A stretch of DNA of 64,000 nucleotides from Pegoplata infirma. Its lineage: Eukaryota; Arthropoda; Insecta; Diptera; Anthomyiidae. The position numbers and the translations under genes are program-made. This document shows positions 44,736 through 56,524 of the stretch, piece after piece. The stretch is taken from assembly GCA_963921195.1 (NCBI GenBank), contig OY992540.1, positions 130,510,671 through 130,574,670 of the forward strand, written 5' to 3'. The first letter of the stretch is position 1, and each line of letters starts with the position of its first letter. The notes under the pieces were generated by a model. It did not search any database, was not told where the DNA came from, and saw only the letters and a program-made list of their open reading frames with translations.

Positions 44736-45536
44736 CACTCAAAATAATAACTCTGTTAAATTACAGAAAAACTCTGCTAATTTAACAGAGTACACCATAC
44801 TTTTCCAGCTAACAACATTTCTTGGTAATTTTACTAAAAAACTCTGTAAAATGAGTTTGACAGAAAAAAAAACTGTTAATTTACAGAGTTTATAGTAAAA
44901 TATTTGTTAAATATGAAAGCTTTTTTACAGAGAAAACTCTGTAATTTTACCATAAAACTCTGTAAAATGATTTGGACAAAAAAAAAACTGTTAATTTACA
45001 GAGTTTCTAGTAAAATATTGGTTAAATAAACCACCATTTAGCAAGGAAAACTATGAAATTTACATATATTTGATGCAAAAAAAAAATTACAGAAAAAACT
45101 CTGTAAATTTACAGAGTTTAGTTAAATGCATGTTATTTTGTAAAACTTTTTTATAAGATTTCTGAAAAATAAATTTTGGTAACTTTTTTTGCTACTTTTT
45201 CAACTTTTTATCAAAAAAAAAAAATATTACAGATAAAATTTTAATGATTGGTAACAAAAACAAAAACTACTCAAAACAGAAAACTTTTTTGGTTCTAAAA
45301 AATACGAAGTATTTTGCTTAGATCTGTATTTTAGCAGAAAACTCTGTTAATTATCTGTAAAATTAAGATTACAAAGTAAAAAGTAATATAACAGAGGAAA
45401 CTTTGTTTTTTTGTCACAACAAAATACAAAGTATTTTCTTTAAATCTGTATTTTGACAGAAAACTCTGTCAAATATCTGTTGAATTGAAATTACAGTCAT
45501 TTTACAGAGTATTTTACAAAGTTATTATTATGAGTG
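44736..45536. mobile_element. TA-flanked CACTCAAAA element, CTCTGTAAA type, reversed
   Basis: CACTCAAAATAATAACTCTG to TTATTATTATGAGTG between TA (44734-44735) and TA (45537-45538). Read in reverse it parallels 17936-18730 block for block over about 800 bp. Confidence 0.85.
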
Positions 45537-45538
45537 TA

Positions 45539-46060
45539 GAATTAATAAAGCATTTAATTGCCTTTAATTTAACCACCGATTTATTCTGGAGATATTTTTA
45601 CTTAGGTAAAACCACTTTTTTAAAAAGTTGAAAATTTGAAAATTTTGCAATATCTCGAAACGTTTCTACTTTAAATTTTTGTACTTCATTTTCAAATTCA
45701 GATTTTACATGGAAAACCAATGCAAAATGTCGTGGATAGCAAATTTTTTTTTTAGTTTGTAATTTATCAAATTATTATATTTTTTACGAAATGCTCTTAC
45801 TAACAATAATTATTTTGTAATTTATCAAATTATAATATTTTTTACGAAATGCTCTTATTAAGTATTTTGTAAAATAAAATGTAAAACATAATTACATAAA
45901 ATCATCTTTTCTATAAAATTGTAAATAAAAACAGACACATTTTTTCCACATAATTCTGTCGTTATTATTTATTATAAAAAAAATATAAAAAAATGTTCTA
46001 GTGAATTCATTTAAATTTTATTTCCCTGTTTTCTTTTTCTTTTAATTATAAAACTTTGTA
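45539..46060. other. Spacer with a 65-bp tandem duplication
   Basis: 'tttgtaatttatcaaattat...tttttacgaaatgctcttact' occurs twice in succession at about 45757-45870. Otherwise AT-rich and without a gene. Confidence 0.6.
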
Positions 46061-46439
46061 ATTATAGCCATGGACGTATTCAGGGGGGGCCCAGGGGGCC
46101 CGGCCCACAGTGGGGAAAAATGGACTTTTTTTGTCTAATTTTGCCTACGGGTTGCAATTCTTAACCGATTTTGGTTTTTCTTTTTTTGTATTTTAGCTAA
46201 TAAAATTCCGCATCGATCTGTCAGGTTGGATTTTTGAAAAAAAATTTCGGATTACTTTTTATATTTTCCTAAAAATCAGAAAATTTTAATTTTTTCAGTA
46301 TTTTTGGAATAAAAAATGTATTAGGCATGGGACGAATATGCTTTATAGACTAAATTAAAGGTATTGGAACCCCTTATCAACGACGTGATTAGTATTTGAA
46401 AATATATTATTATTTTTGTTTTTATAACCAGACAAAAAT

Positions 46440-47092
46440 TCAAGAATTTTCACTTTTAAAAGCCTATATCTTTAAAAATAATGTACCAATTTTAATGAAG
46501 TCTTTTTTAGATTAAAGCTTATGTTTTGCTTAGTTATAATTGGTACACGAAATTTTTTTAAAAAAATATTTAATTTTTTGCTTAAATTTTACCTTATGAT
46601 TTTTGGAATTTTTAAATTATTTTTAGTCTGTTTTAAAAAAAAAAAAAAGTTGTTACATTGGAAATTCGAAAAAAAGAGTTAAACAATTTTGCAAAAATAC
46701 TTTATTTACCAATAATGGTTAAGAAAATGATAAGCTTTAATCTAAAGAAAATTTCATTGAAATTGGTGCATTATTTAAAATGATATAGGTACACTCAAAA
46801 TAATTCTACAGTAAACAAAATAGTAAGTGCGTTGGTAACCCATATCTACTAATAAGTTACTAATTACCAGTATTACAGTAGTTTTTTTAGTATCTTCAAA
46901 GTGCTAAAATTAGTATTTCTTACTGTTTATGAGTAATTTTTATTGGTAGCCGGTTGTACTAATTGTTTTACTATTTTTAGTTCACAAAAGTACTAATGTA
47001 CAGTAATTTAATAGGTTTTTAATTTATTTTTGTTAGTAATTATTCCGTAAGAGGGCGCTTGTTTACAAGCAGAACTACCAACTGTTTTTTTT
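46440..47092. repeat. Small foldback and CACTCAAAA half-element
   Basis: 46440-46520 and 46715-46790 are inverted copies ('aaagcctatatctttaaaaataatg', 'cattatttaaaatgatatagg'). At 46792 CACTCAAAATAATTC starts after TA, followed by 'tagtaa/ttactaa' words, but no GAGTG-TA end was found to its right. Confidence 0.5.
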
Positions 47093-48455
47093 TTTTTGTT
47101 GCAAAATCATTAAATTTGAATTCAGTGTTGTCAGTATGTTACATTTCGGGTATTTGATGGTGCTTTTTTGATCTTGCCATTTTTTAAATACGCGTTTTTT
47201 AAAAATAGGGTATTTATGGTGTTTTTCCATTTTTTCGCGACATTTTTTTAAATTTGTGATTTTTATATTATCAAAAGATGAAAAAAATCAGTCCGTGTTT
47301 GCACCTTGGCCTCATACAAACATCCCCTTTAAATTTGACTCAAGGTATCCTTTCAAAATTTGCAGGTAAACGTGTTTTGTGTTCACAAATCCCAAATGTT
47401 CTCTCAAAATTCATGAAAATAAAAAATAATTGATTTATATTTTGCTAGTATGCGTGAGCAGGTAACTAAGCCGACTAGGAATTTTTGGCGGTGGCGGCTC
47501 GGCCCATTTTGCTTGCCGACGGCGGATTTCTCAATCGTCGGCTCATGTTATTTTTTGGTTATGGAGTTGTATTTTTGTAATGATGCAATCAAAATATGTA
47601 TTTTTGACAGATTTAAATAAAGAAAATTTGGGTATATTTTCGAAAATTGTGTAACAGGCAAAACGCGCAAAACAGTGACTCAAAAAGCGCTAAATTTGAA
47701 TAAAGTTAATGGCGCCAAAAAGCGCTAAAAAATAATTTTAATTTAAGGTTCAAAAAAATTATAAAATCATCAGGACTATTCACAGAATACGTCTAAAAAT
47801 TGTGAAATATCTTTTTTTAAATTTTCAACAAAGTTTCCCATTTCTTTGGTTGTACTTAGGGTGTTCAGTCGATTAATTCTTGTTCGATTAATCGAACAAT
47901 TTTAGACGAATAATTGTTCGATTAATTTAAAATTGCTAATTTCGATTAAAGGATTAATCGAAGAATTTATGCCGATTAATCGAATAATAATAATATATGG
48001 TTTTTCTGGAAATATGTATAATTTTTGAAAAGTTTTAAGTCCAATAAACAAACCAAATGTATGTTACCGTTGGAATTAAAAAAACACAGTCATGTTTACT
48101 TAAGTGGTCCTTATTTTAAATTTGTTTTCGGATTTTTGCTGCTCCTGAGACTTGGATTTGTTAAACGACCCTAAACAAGTATCTGATCAAATTTTAACTG
48201 TATGACAGCGCTTAAATCGATCAAAGTTTCAAGTTTTGGGCAAAAACGCACTAATTTATAAAAAAAAAAATCAAATTTACGATTTTCCCAAATGTAGTCA
48301 GATAATAAATATATTTTTTTTGTAATATTGGTAATCCAAAAAATTTGTCAAAAAAATTGTTTTTACAAATCTCCAATATGATTTTTTTAAAAACTTTCTT
48401 AAACAAATTAGCAGAAAACTCAAATTTTGATACATTTTGAAATGATCATAATTTT
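47093..48455. other. Interior of the 7.2 kb element; one hAT-like end
   Basis: TTAGGGTGTTCAGTCGATTAAT at 47868-47889 followed by 'ttcgattaatcgaacaattt' palindromes looks like a lone left end of another hAT-type MITE. No matching right end found. 47455-47560 has a GC-richer block 'ggcggtggcggctcggccc'. Nothing coding. Confidence 0.45.
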
Positions 48456-49154
48456 CCCAGCAAAACTTTGGTAATGGGTAGTGATTATATAACACATTAC
48501 CAGGTAATGCATATAACTTATTTTTAGCATTATTTTATGATGTCTTACCAAACATTTGTTCCACAACGTATTAATAATTTGCTACGTAATGCATGATTAT
48601 TGGAAAAAATGTATTTCATATTTGTTATTTCTAAACATAAAATTATGGATGACTTATATTTGGTTACATTATGTATTATTTGAAAGTTTGAAATAATGTA
48701 TTATTTATAATTGGATGCATAATGCATTACAATAACATAAAAAATAATTATTTTATAAAAAAATGCATAAGTTTAAACTAGAGATGGGCTCACGACAGGA
48801 AATTTCTAACGACACGAGCTCACGAGCATATTTTATTTACTCACTTACAATCACGTGAGTAAATTTAATACAAAATTACTTTTTCACTACTCGTAACACC
48901 TTATATATTATCTTCTGGTATGCTATATTATTTCATTTCTCGTAACCTATAAAATATCATATATTTTACACCTTACTCGTATTCTTCGTTATAAATTTAT
49001 GACTTATTTTATACCTTACTGGTATTCTTTGTGATAATGTGGATGCATTACTTTGAGTCTCATCGCCTGTTAAAATCATCAATGCTGCAATGTATAAAAT
49101 AAGAGATCCTATACCTTATTTTATACCTTATTTGGTAATCTAAGTTTTGCTGGG
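48456..49154. mobile_element. CCCAGCAAAAC element, complete
   Basis: Starts CCCAGCAAAACTTTGGTAAT and ends ACCTTATTTGGTAATCTAAG TTTTGCTGGG. Nearly collinear with 57880-58612, and with the outer parts of 19526-23568 in the opposite orientation. No coding frame. Confidence 0.8.
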
Positions 49155-49685
49155 CTCATTCGCAACTTTAAAACAAAGAAATACAAGCAAATAACAAAAT
49201 TGTTATGAAATTTAAAGTTCAAATGCGATTTTCTCGAAAAAAAAGATGAACGTGTTTCTGATTTTTTTTGTGTGGATGGACAAACATCTAAACTTTTAAA
49301 AAAATAAATAAAAAAGAAAAAAAAAAAGTGGACGGTTTTTTGATAAATTGACTTTTTTAAAAAATGGAAAATTTCAGAACGGGTTCTGAAAATTTTACAA
49401 AAAAAAAAAAATTTAATCGATAGCCCATACAAAACTATATAAGAACGTAAATTTTTGACATTGTGGTGCATTCCGTTTTAATGTGATAAATATTTAATCA
49501 AGGCAACTCGCCACAAATTTTACCATTTTTCCCATTTTTCAAAAATTTTTTTCAAATATTTCGAAAATTTGAAAAACCAAAAACGCAATTTTCTTTGTTA
49601 CATATAGGGCTATCCAAACAACCTATTCAGAAATTTACGGGACACATGTTTTTCTGTAGCGGGACATTTGGTGTGGAATGCCTCA
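49155..49685. mobile_element. TGAGGCATTCC foldback, right arm only
   Basis: Matches the right half of 30489-31360 ('caatttgaaatttaaa', 'gcgggacatttggtgtgg'), ending GGAATGCCTCA. The left arm was replaced or deleted; the preceding CCCAGCAAAAC element sits exactly at the break. Confidence 0.65.
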
Positions 49686-49994
49686 TATTGAAAAAGGACT
49701 TAGGACAATATTTAAACTGGCAAAAAAAATCGATTTTTTTTATTTGAATGAAAATAAATAAATTTTCATAAAAGAATTTATAGAAGCACCATTAAAAAAA
49801 ATTAATAACGTATTTGTGATCTAGAAATCCATTTTACAAAAATCTAGACCTAAAATGTTGCACCAACGCAATAATATGTAACAGAAGAAATGTAAAAAGC
49901 GCTAAGAATTAATAAAATCCTCAAGTCCAAATATCTCGATAACGGAATGTTCTAAATAAATTTGGATTGCTCTTATGTTAGAATACGTAACAGT

Positions 49995-52022
49995 CAGTGG
50001 CGTATACCCCCCGAAATGATTTCACAAATTTCAGGATTTGGTATCAAATAAAAAGTACAATGTTAAAATACTTCGTAAAAAAATCTAAAAACATTTAAGA
50101 ATCTAAAATTTTTTGAAGAGAAATGTTTTGAAACTTTAAATTTTTCTGATTAAAAAATCTCAAAATCTGAAAATTTTTTTTAGAATTCGAAACTTTTCAA
50201 CTTAGTATTCTAATGAAAAAATAACTTAGAACCTGAAGTTTTATGTAAACAAAAAATGGACCTAATTGTAAGTAAAATGTAGTCAAATCTTAAAATGCGA
50301 CTTTGTCATTTAGAAAAATGTCTCAAACGAGACTATTTTTAAAAAAAAATTTTTCTCAGAATCTAAAACTTTCTAAAAAAAAAATGTCTGAGAATCTAAC
50401 TAAGACTTTTTCTATAGGAATAATGCCTTAAAATATAAGCCTTTTTCGCAGAATATAAGAGTCTTTTCTAAATGAAAAAAGTTTCAGAATCTGAGGCTTT
50501 TCTATAGGAGAAATGTTTTAGAATCTGAGAACTTTCTATAGGAAAAATGTCTCTGTATCTGAAAAATGTCTCAAAATCTGAGATTTTTCTATAAAAAAAA
50601 TCATAGAATCTGAGGCTTTTCTATAGGAAACATGTCTCTGAATCTGAGAATTTTTCTGACAATCAGGAAAATGTCTCAGAATTTTAGACTTTTTTTACGA
50701 AAAATGTTTCAGAATCAACGAATTTTTCTTAAGGAAAATTATCTCAAAATCAAATAAAGGAAAAATGTCTCAGAGACAATGTCTCACAAGGTGAGACATT
50801 TTGTATAGAAAAATGCTCAAAATCTGAATCTTTTTCTATTGTAAAAATATATTTTTCTATAAGAATAATGTCTCAGAATTTGAGTATTTTGCTATAGGAA
50901 ATATATTTCAAATCTGAGACTTTTTCTTTAGGAAAATTTTCTCAGAATCTGAGGTTTTTTCTATATGAAAAATGTTTCAGAATCTGGCAATTTCCTATAG
51001 TCAAAATGTCTCAAAATCTGAGACTTGTTCTATAGGAAAAGTGATTAAGCATCTTAGACTTTTTCAATAGGAAAAATGTGTCAGAATCTAAGAAATTTTC
51101 TGTAGAAAAATTGTCTGAGAACCTGAGACATTTTCTAGGAAAAATGTCGAATAATCTGAGACTTTTTCTGTAAGAAACATGTCGAAGAATCTGAGACTTT
51201 TTCTATAAGAATCTGAGACTTTTTATAGGAAAAATGTCTCAGAATTAGAAACTTTTTCTATAGAAAAAATGTCTGAGAACCTGAGACATTTTCTATAGGA
51301 AAAATGTCGAATAATCTGAGACTTTTTCTGTAAGAAACATGTCGAAGAATCGGAGACTTTTTCTATAAGAATCTGAGACTTTTTCTATAGGAAAAATGTC
51401 TAAGAATCTTAGACCTTTTCTATAGGAAAAATATTTTAGAATCTAAGACTTTTTATACTGTTTTTTTTTTTTTTTTAAAGTTCTCAGAATCTGAATCATT
51501 TTATTTATAGAAAAAGCGAAGATTTTCTCAGAATCTAAAATTTTTTGTGTGGAATGTTGTAGAATCTGAGAAAATGTGCTAAACTAGAAATATCTCAGAT
51601 TATGGGAAAATGTCTTACAATCGGAGTCTTTTCTTTTGGAAAAGTATTTTATGAATATGTTTATAGAATCAATTTATAAACTGAATTTTTCCGAGAAACG
51701 TTTTCCATTGGAAATATGATTTAGAGTCTTTGACTTTTTCTATTACAAAAACTGTCTTAACTGCAAATTGTGATAGAATCTTAGACTTTTCATTGAACAA
51801 ATTTCAGATAATCTTCTTTGTAAAAATGTTTCAGCATATAATCTTAATTTCCGCCAAAACGGTGGTAAGCTTACACAAAAATGAAGAATCTCATTGTGTT
51901 ACATTCAAGGAAAATATCGGGAAAAATTCTAAAACATGTGCTGTTATGTAAATTTTTTGTAAAAAAAAAAATTAAAAATAATGTTGGGCCCCCACCGAAA
52001 TAAAATCCTGGATACGCCCCTG
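49995..52022. mobile_element. CAGTGGCGTAT hAT-type element filled with satellite
   Basis: Ends CAGTGGCGTATACCCCCC and CCTGGATACGCCCCTG. Flanks GTAACAGT (49987-49994) and GTAACAGG (52023-52030) are an 8-bp duplication with one mismatch. Almost all of the 2.0 kb is a degenerate short-unit satellite. Nested in an element of the same terminal family. Confidence 0.8.
50280..51700. repeat. Degenerate satellite, CTGAGACTTTTTCTATAGG units
   Basis: Some 30 imperfect units of roughly 35-45 bp combine 'agaatctgagac', 'tttttctataggaaaaatgtctc' and variants. A higher-order copy of about 158 bp is seen at 51113-51270 and again from 51271. The same unit is at 11100-11640. Confidence 0.8.
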
Positions 52023-52030
52023 GTAACAGG

Positions 52031-52497
52031 GACCACTAAAAAAGGCTTTTATAAATTTTCAAACATTAATATCTCGAAAATGGAACGCACTAACTTACGA
52101 ATACGTAACAGTAGAACCGTAAACACGCATAAATTAGTGGTTTCGAATTTTCAAACGCAAATATCGGAAAAATGTTAAACAATTAATATATTTGGTAAGA
52201 TAATTTGGAATCAGAAGAGCAAAATCAATCTTGTTCATATAATTTGATTTTTTTTAAAATTCAATTGTGCAAAAGTGTTCGATCGATGATTTTGAAACTC
52301 ATCACAAATACATGTAAAAAAAAAATAGCAAGTTTCTCAGAATTTGATACATTTTTATCTATAAAAAAATCTTAGGTTCAAAAGGGAGTTTTTGCTATAG
52401 AAAAATTCTCAAATTCTAAGATAGTTTTTTATAAAGAAGTACTCAAACGCAAAAAAACTTACAAGTTTTTGCTCAAGACCTAGACTTTTGCGTAACT
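52031..52497. other. Gene-free interior of the 7.2 kb element
   Basis: AT-rich, with phrases such as 'tatctcgaaaatggaacgcact'. No end structures or coding content recognised. Confidence 0.4.
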
Positions 52498-52951
52498 TAA
52501 GCCTCTATGACACTACATTTTTTTTGTATTTTATTTTTTATTAATTGATAGAATGAAACAGCAAAAGAAGAAATGAAAAAGAAACATAAAATAAACAAAC
52601 AAATAGTGATGATTACTTTCATTTAAATAAAAACCCGCTGAATAAATACCAAAAACCGTCAAAAAAGCAAAAAAAGTCGCTTTATTGAATGAAAAACAGA
52701 AAAGTTGGCAACACTTAATATCATTAAAGCGTAAATGTCAAAAAAATATGTAAAATTTTTACTTTTTTTTTGACATTCAATCATTTGATAACCAAATTTA
52801 TCGATAACACAAAAATAAAATTTGACGTTTACTGTTTTTTTTAGTTTGCTTTTACTCTTCACACTTGTTCAGGTTTCCTATGGTGATATATTTGCACTGT
52901 TCACATAAATTTCATCAATACAAAAAAAATGTAGTGTCATAGGGGCTTTAA
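52498..52951. mobile_element. Palindrome-ended MITE, AGCCYCTATGACACTAC
   Basis: 'taagcctctatgacactacat' at 52497-52517 is answered by 'atgtagtgtcataggggcttta' at 52929-52950, each followed inward by T or A runs. The end resembles a hAT start (TAAAG) but no clear duplication was found. The minus frame at 52659-52862 is compositional. Confidence 0.55.
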
Positions 52952-53299
52952 CTAAGTTTTTGTGAAATACAATTCACTAAGACTTTTGTATAATTTAACC
53001 AAGTTTTTGTTCAAAAAATTGCATAAATTACGCAAAAGCAATTGGTGAATGGTATTTTTACCAAAAATTTGGGTAATAACTGTGTAAGTGTTTTTGGCGT
53101 GCAGATTCTGAGATGTTTTAAATTTTGATGAGTCTGAAATATTCTTCCGCTAGAAAAATTCTGAGGAATATGTTGTACAGGGGGGGGGGGGGGGGTGTAG
53201 TCCTAGAAAATAGTATTATTTGGTTCTGATTAAAAAAAGTTTTTGAGTTGGGCCCCCCCCCCCCCTTTTCAAATTCCTGGATACGTCGCTGATTATAGC

Positions 53300-53786
53300 T
53301 ATTTGAGAAAATAAAAAAAAAATAATAACACTACTCTACAAAAGTTAACTTTTTTTTGGCACAGATTTTTTAAAGCATTTTTAAAAATGGCGGATTTTTT
53401 TTCAACGTTCAAAAAATTTTTTTAAAAAAAAATATCAAACTTGTTTAACTTTCATGTTTTTCATTGACTATTTCATAGAGATTCAGAAAAACTTTCATTT
53501 AAAATTAATTTGAACCAAATCCGATCATTTTAACCCAGGGCGCCTTACCATAAAAGTGTTGGCTTTTTAGAAAACTTTTACCAAAAACTTTAAAGTTCGA
53601 TCAAACAGCAACATGTTTTATTTAGCTCAAATTAAGTTTAAATGAAAGTTTGTCACAATCCTTATAAAATAGTCAATGGAAAAACATTTTGAGATGTTTT
53701 GTTCACCATTTTTGGATTTTTTTTGACGAATTTTAATTTTAATTTCTGAAATTTTTTTTGATATTTCAAATGTCAAAATTAATAAA
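53300..53786. repeat. Dispersed 'catagag...aacccagggcg' repeat
   Basis: 53465-53560 and its partial inverse 53590-53690 are members of the family seen at 35101-35960. No gene. Confidence 0.5.
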
Positions 53787-54577
53787 AACAAGTAAGAAAA
53801 TTATAGTCGGTCAGGACCGACCATATGATACCCTACACCTGTGTTTTTTGGGAAAATGGGTCCCGAGTCCAAACATGGACCGATTGGATCTATCTTTTGT
53901 TAGATCTTTATTTAGTGTAGAAAACACACAGATCAAATTTTAGTGGAATTGGTTTATTTTTTTGCCAATAGACCGATTTAACTGAATATCGGTCGAAATT
54001 TTTATATGGTTGACTAAGTACAAAAATGGTCCAATTATATTCATATTTGATTAGGTTACCAAAGTACACGTTTAACACCTACAAATAAATTTTTTATCAA
54101 ATATTTCCATTTTTAAGAATTTTTGGGGAATTATGTGACTATTGGCAGGGTGGTTTGTATGGGACCTTTGAATTTGGAATGATGATTCGTGCATACAAAA
54201 TTTGATTACCTGTTAAATTTCAAAGCGATATCTTTTAAAATACGGTTATTAGAGCCATTTAAGCCTAATCCAAAGGGGGCATTTGTATGGGGGCTAGGTC
54301 TTAACATGAAACGATTTTTTCCAATTTCAATAGGCTTCGTCCTTGTTTCAAAAGATGCTTAAGTTTCAAATTTAAATTGATTGAAAATTGCGACCTATAT
54401 CGTGCTTAAACCGATAGATGGACAGACGGACGGATGGACAGCGCTAAAATGGCTCAAAAAGTAATTCTGAGTCGATCGGTTTACTTGAAGGTAGGTCTAC
54501 GACCAATATTTCGGGTAGTTACAAACATCAGCACAAAGTCATTATACCCTGTACCCCAAAGTGGTGTAGGGTATAAT
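53787..54577 (+). mobile_element. GTCGGTCAGGACCGAC mini-me-like variant, left of pair
   Basis: Starts AACAAGTAAGAAAATTATAG with the hairpin GTCGGTCAGGACCGAC and 'gataccctacacc'. It has a GGACAGACGGACGGATGGAC tract at 54419-54438, the core 'gagtcgatcggt', and the end GTGGTGTAGGGTATAAT. Same plan as the TATACCCTCC elements but a distinct sequence. Confidence 0.7.
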
Positions 54578-54598
54578 AATGTATTGCAAGTTTTTTTG

Positions 54599-55181
54599 TA
54601 TACCCTACACCACACTGTGGTACAGGGTATAATGAGTTTGTGCTGATGAATATAACTACCCGAAATATTGGTCCTAGACCTACCTTCAGGTATACCTATC
54701 GAAATTTTCAATCAATTGACTTGAAATTTGAAACTTAAACATCTTTTGGCCCAAGGACGAAGCCCATTGAAATTGGCTTCGGTCCACGTTGACACCTAGC
54801 CCTCATACAAAAGCCAGATTTGAATTTGGCTTAAATGACTCCAATGACCATATTATAATAGGTATCGTTTTGAAATTTGCCAGGTCTTCTTATTTTATAT
54901 GTAGAAATCATTATTTTAAGTCTTGAAGGAATTGGTAACCTAATTAAATCTGAATATTATTGGGCCATTTTTGAACTTAGTCCCCGATATGAAAATTTCG
55001 ACCGAAAAAATAAACCAGATCCACCAAAATTTGGTGTGTGTGTGTTTTCTTTACTAATTAAAGATCTAACAAAAGATTGATCCAATCGGTCCATGTTTGA
55101 ACTTCGGAGCCATTTTCCCGATAAGAATGGTGCAGAGTATCAAATGGTCGGTCTTGACCGACACTAACTTTCTTACTTGTT
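54599..55181 (-). mobile_element. GTCGGTCAGGACCGAC variant, right of pair, reversed
   Basis: Mirror orientation of the previous element: it begins at its tail 'tataccctacaccac' and ends with 'ggtcggtcttgaccgac...ttacttgtt'. It lacks the GACGG tract, so it is a deleted copy. The two meet tail to tail across about 20 bp. Confidence 0.65.
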
Positions 55182-55360
55182 ATTATAAAAGTTGTTTTTT
55201 TATATTCGACCTTTAATTTATAGAATTTCAAAGAAATAAATATTCAAAATATTTTTATTAATTTAAATATTACCAATATTTCTCTATTCTTTGAATAGAA
55301 TCATCGGGGATAGTTAAATTTTATAAAAATCACAAAAATTCTTAAACACTGTACAATAGA
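55182..55360. other. Short spacer
   Basis: AT-rich. 55192-55215 recalls the 'attcgacctttaa' repeat of 30310 and 38350. Confidence 0.35.
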
Positions 55361-55735
55361 TAAATTCTGAAATACAATTTATAATTTCTGAAATACAGTT
55401 GAGAACTTCTGAAATACAATTGTTAATATCTGAAATACAATTGATAATTTTTGAAATGCAATTGATAATTCTGAAACACAATTGATAAATTCTGAAAAAT
55501 AATTGATAATTTCTGAAATACAATTGATAGTTTCTGAAATACAATTGATATTTTCTGAAATACAATTGATAATTTCTGAAATACATTTGATAAGTTCTGA
55601 AATACAATTGGTAACTTCTGAAATACAATTGATATTTTCTGAAATACAATTGATCATTTCTGAAATACTATTGATAATTGATAAATTCTGAAATACAATT
55701 GATAACTTCTGAAATATAATTGATAAAATTGAATT
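55361..55735. repeat. 21-bp minisatellite TCTGAAATACAATTGATAATT
   Basis: About 17 head-to-tail units of 21 bp with single-base variants and a few 1-2 bp indels. Because 21 is divisible by three, both strands stay open over most of the array, giving heptad-like reading frames (such as YFRNYQL on the minus strand); these are a by-product of the repeat, not a gene. Confidence 0.9.
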
Positions 55736-55958
55736 GGATATGGTGTAGTTCAGCTCATTTTATATCGCAAGACATGTTTTTTTTTAATTTTCAAAAATCC
55801 AAAACTTTGATCGGGCGCCACGGGTTAATTTAATCCGATTGGCCTCAAGTTTGTACCACATAAGTTTTAGGCCTAGTAGAGTACAAATTTTTCCATACAT
55901 TCAAAATCGCAAGAAAAACTTTATTGCCATACAAAAAATGTCGTTCTAATGGAGTATA
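55736..55958. repeat. Fragment of the 'gggcgccacgggtta' repeat
   Basis: Matches 35790-35930 ('gatcgggcgccacgggttaatttaatccgattggcc'). No gene. Confidence 0.5.
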
Positions 55959-56110
55959 CACTCAAAAAATTATGTCATTAACTGTTTGTAGTTTATTTAA
56001 AAAGTTTTCCGTTTAGTCGTTTTTAAAAGAAAAAACATTTATTTTATGTTCAGTTTTTATTAATGACTACTTCAGTCCTTTGTTTCAAAAATAACACACT
56101 AAAAAATAAA

Positions 56111-56524
56111 TGCTGTGTTTTTCAATAAGTGGATTTATTTTCTGATTATTCTTATTTTGTTTAAAAAAAATATTTTACCATACCAAAACAGATTTGGAAT
56201 ATTTTTTTTCGTAATCTACGATAAATTTGCAATTATAATCCGAAAAAATAATAATAAAATTTGGAAAATGAAAAAAGTTAGAAATTAATCAAAATTAATC
56301 TAAAATGGACTTATTAAATCCTAAAATTTAGTTGGATTAATTTTGATTTATTTATAACTTTTTTAATTTTCCAGATTTTTTTATTATTTTTTCGGATTTA
56401 AATTTCTAATTTATCGAAGATTACGTTAAAAAATATTTCAAATTTGTTTTGGCGTGTTAAAATATTTAATTTAAACTAAATAAGATTAATCCGAAAATAA
56501 ATCCACTTATTGAAAAACACAGCA
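56111..56524. mobile_element. Palindromic MITE, TGCTGTGTTTTTCAATAAGT ends
   Basis: TGCTGTGTTTTTCAATAAGTGG reads back as CCACTTATTGAAAAACACAGCA. Pairing continues through 'taatctacgataaattt' type text to a centre near 56320. No coding sequence. Confidence 0.75.

Larger units (their letters stand above)
46069..53291. mobile_element. 7.2 kb hAT-type composite with perfect 8-bp duplication
   Basis: Left end CATGGACGTATTCAGGGG and right end CCTGGATACGTCGCTG are imperfect complements, each followed inward by long G or C runs. ATATT-side flanks carry ATTATAGC exactly twice (46061-46068 and 53292-53299). The ends match the 153-bp element at 29990-30142 and the nested 49995-52022 element. The interior is a stack of other repeats. 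No transposase was recognised, so it is either a much-expanded MITE or a dead parent. Confidence 0.8.

Noticed and set aside
49121..49471. 116-codon minus-strand frame
   Set aside because: It spans the junction of two MITEs and is absent from the related foldback at 30489-31360.
55314..55691. Open frames of up to 111 codons on both strands
   Set aside because: Direct result of a 21-bp tandem repeat whose unit is divisible by three.
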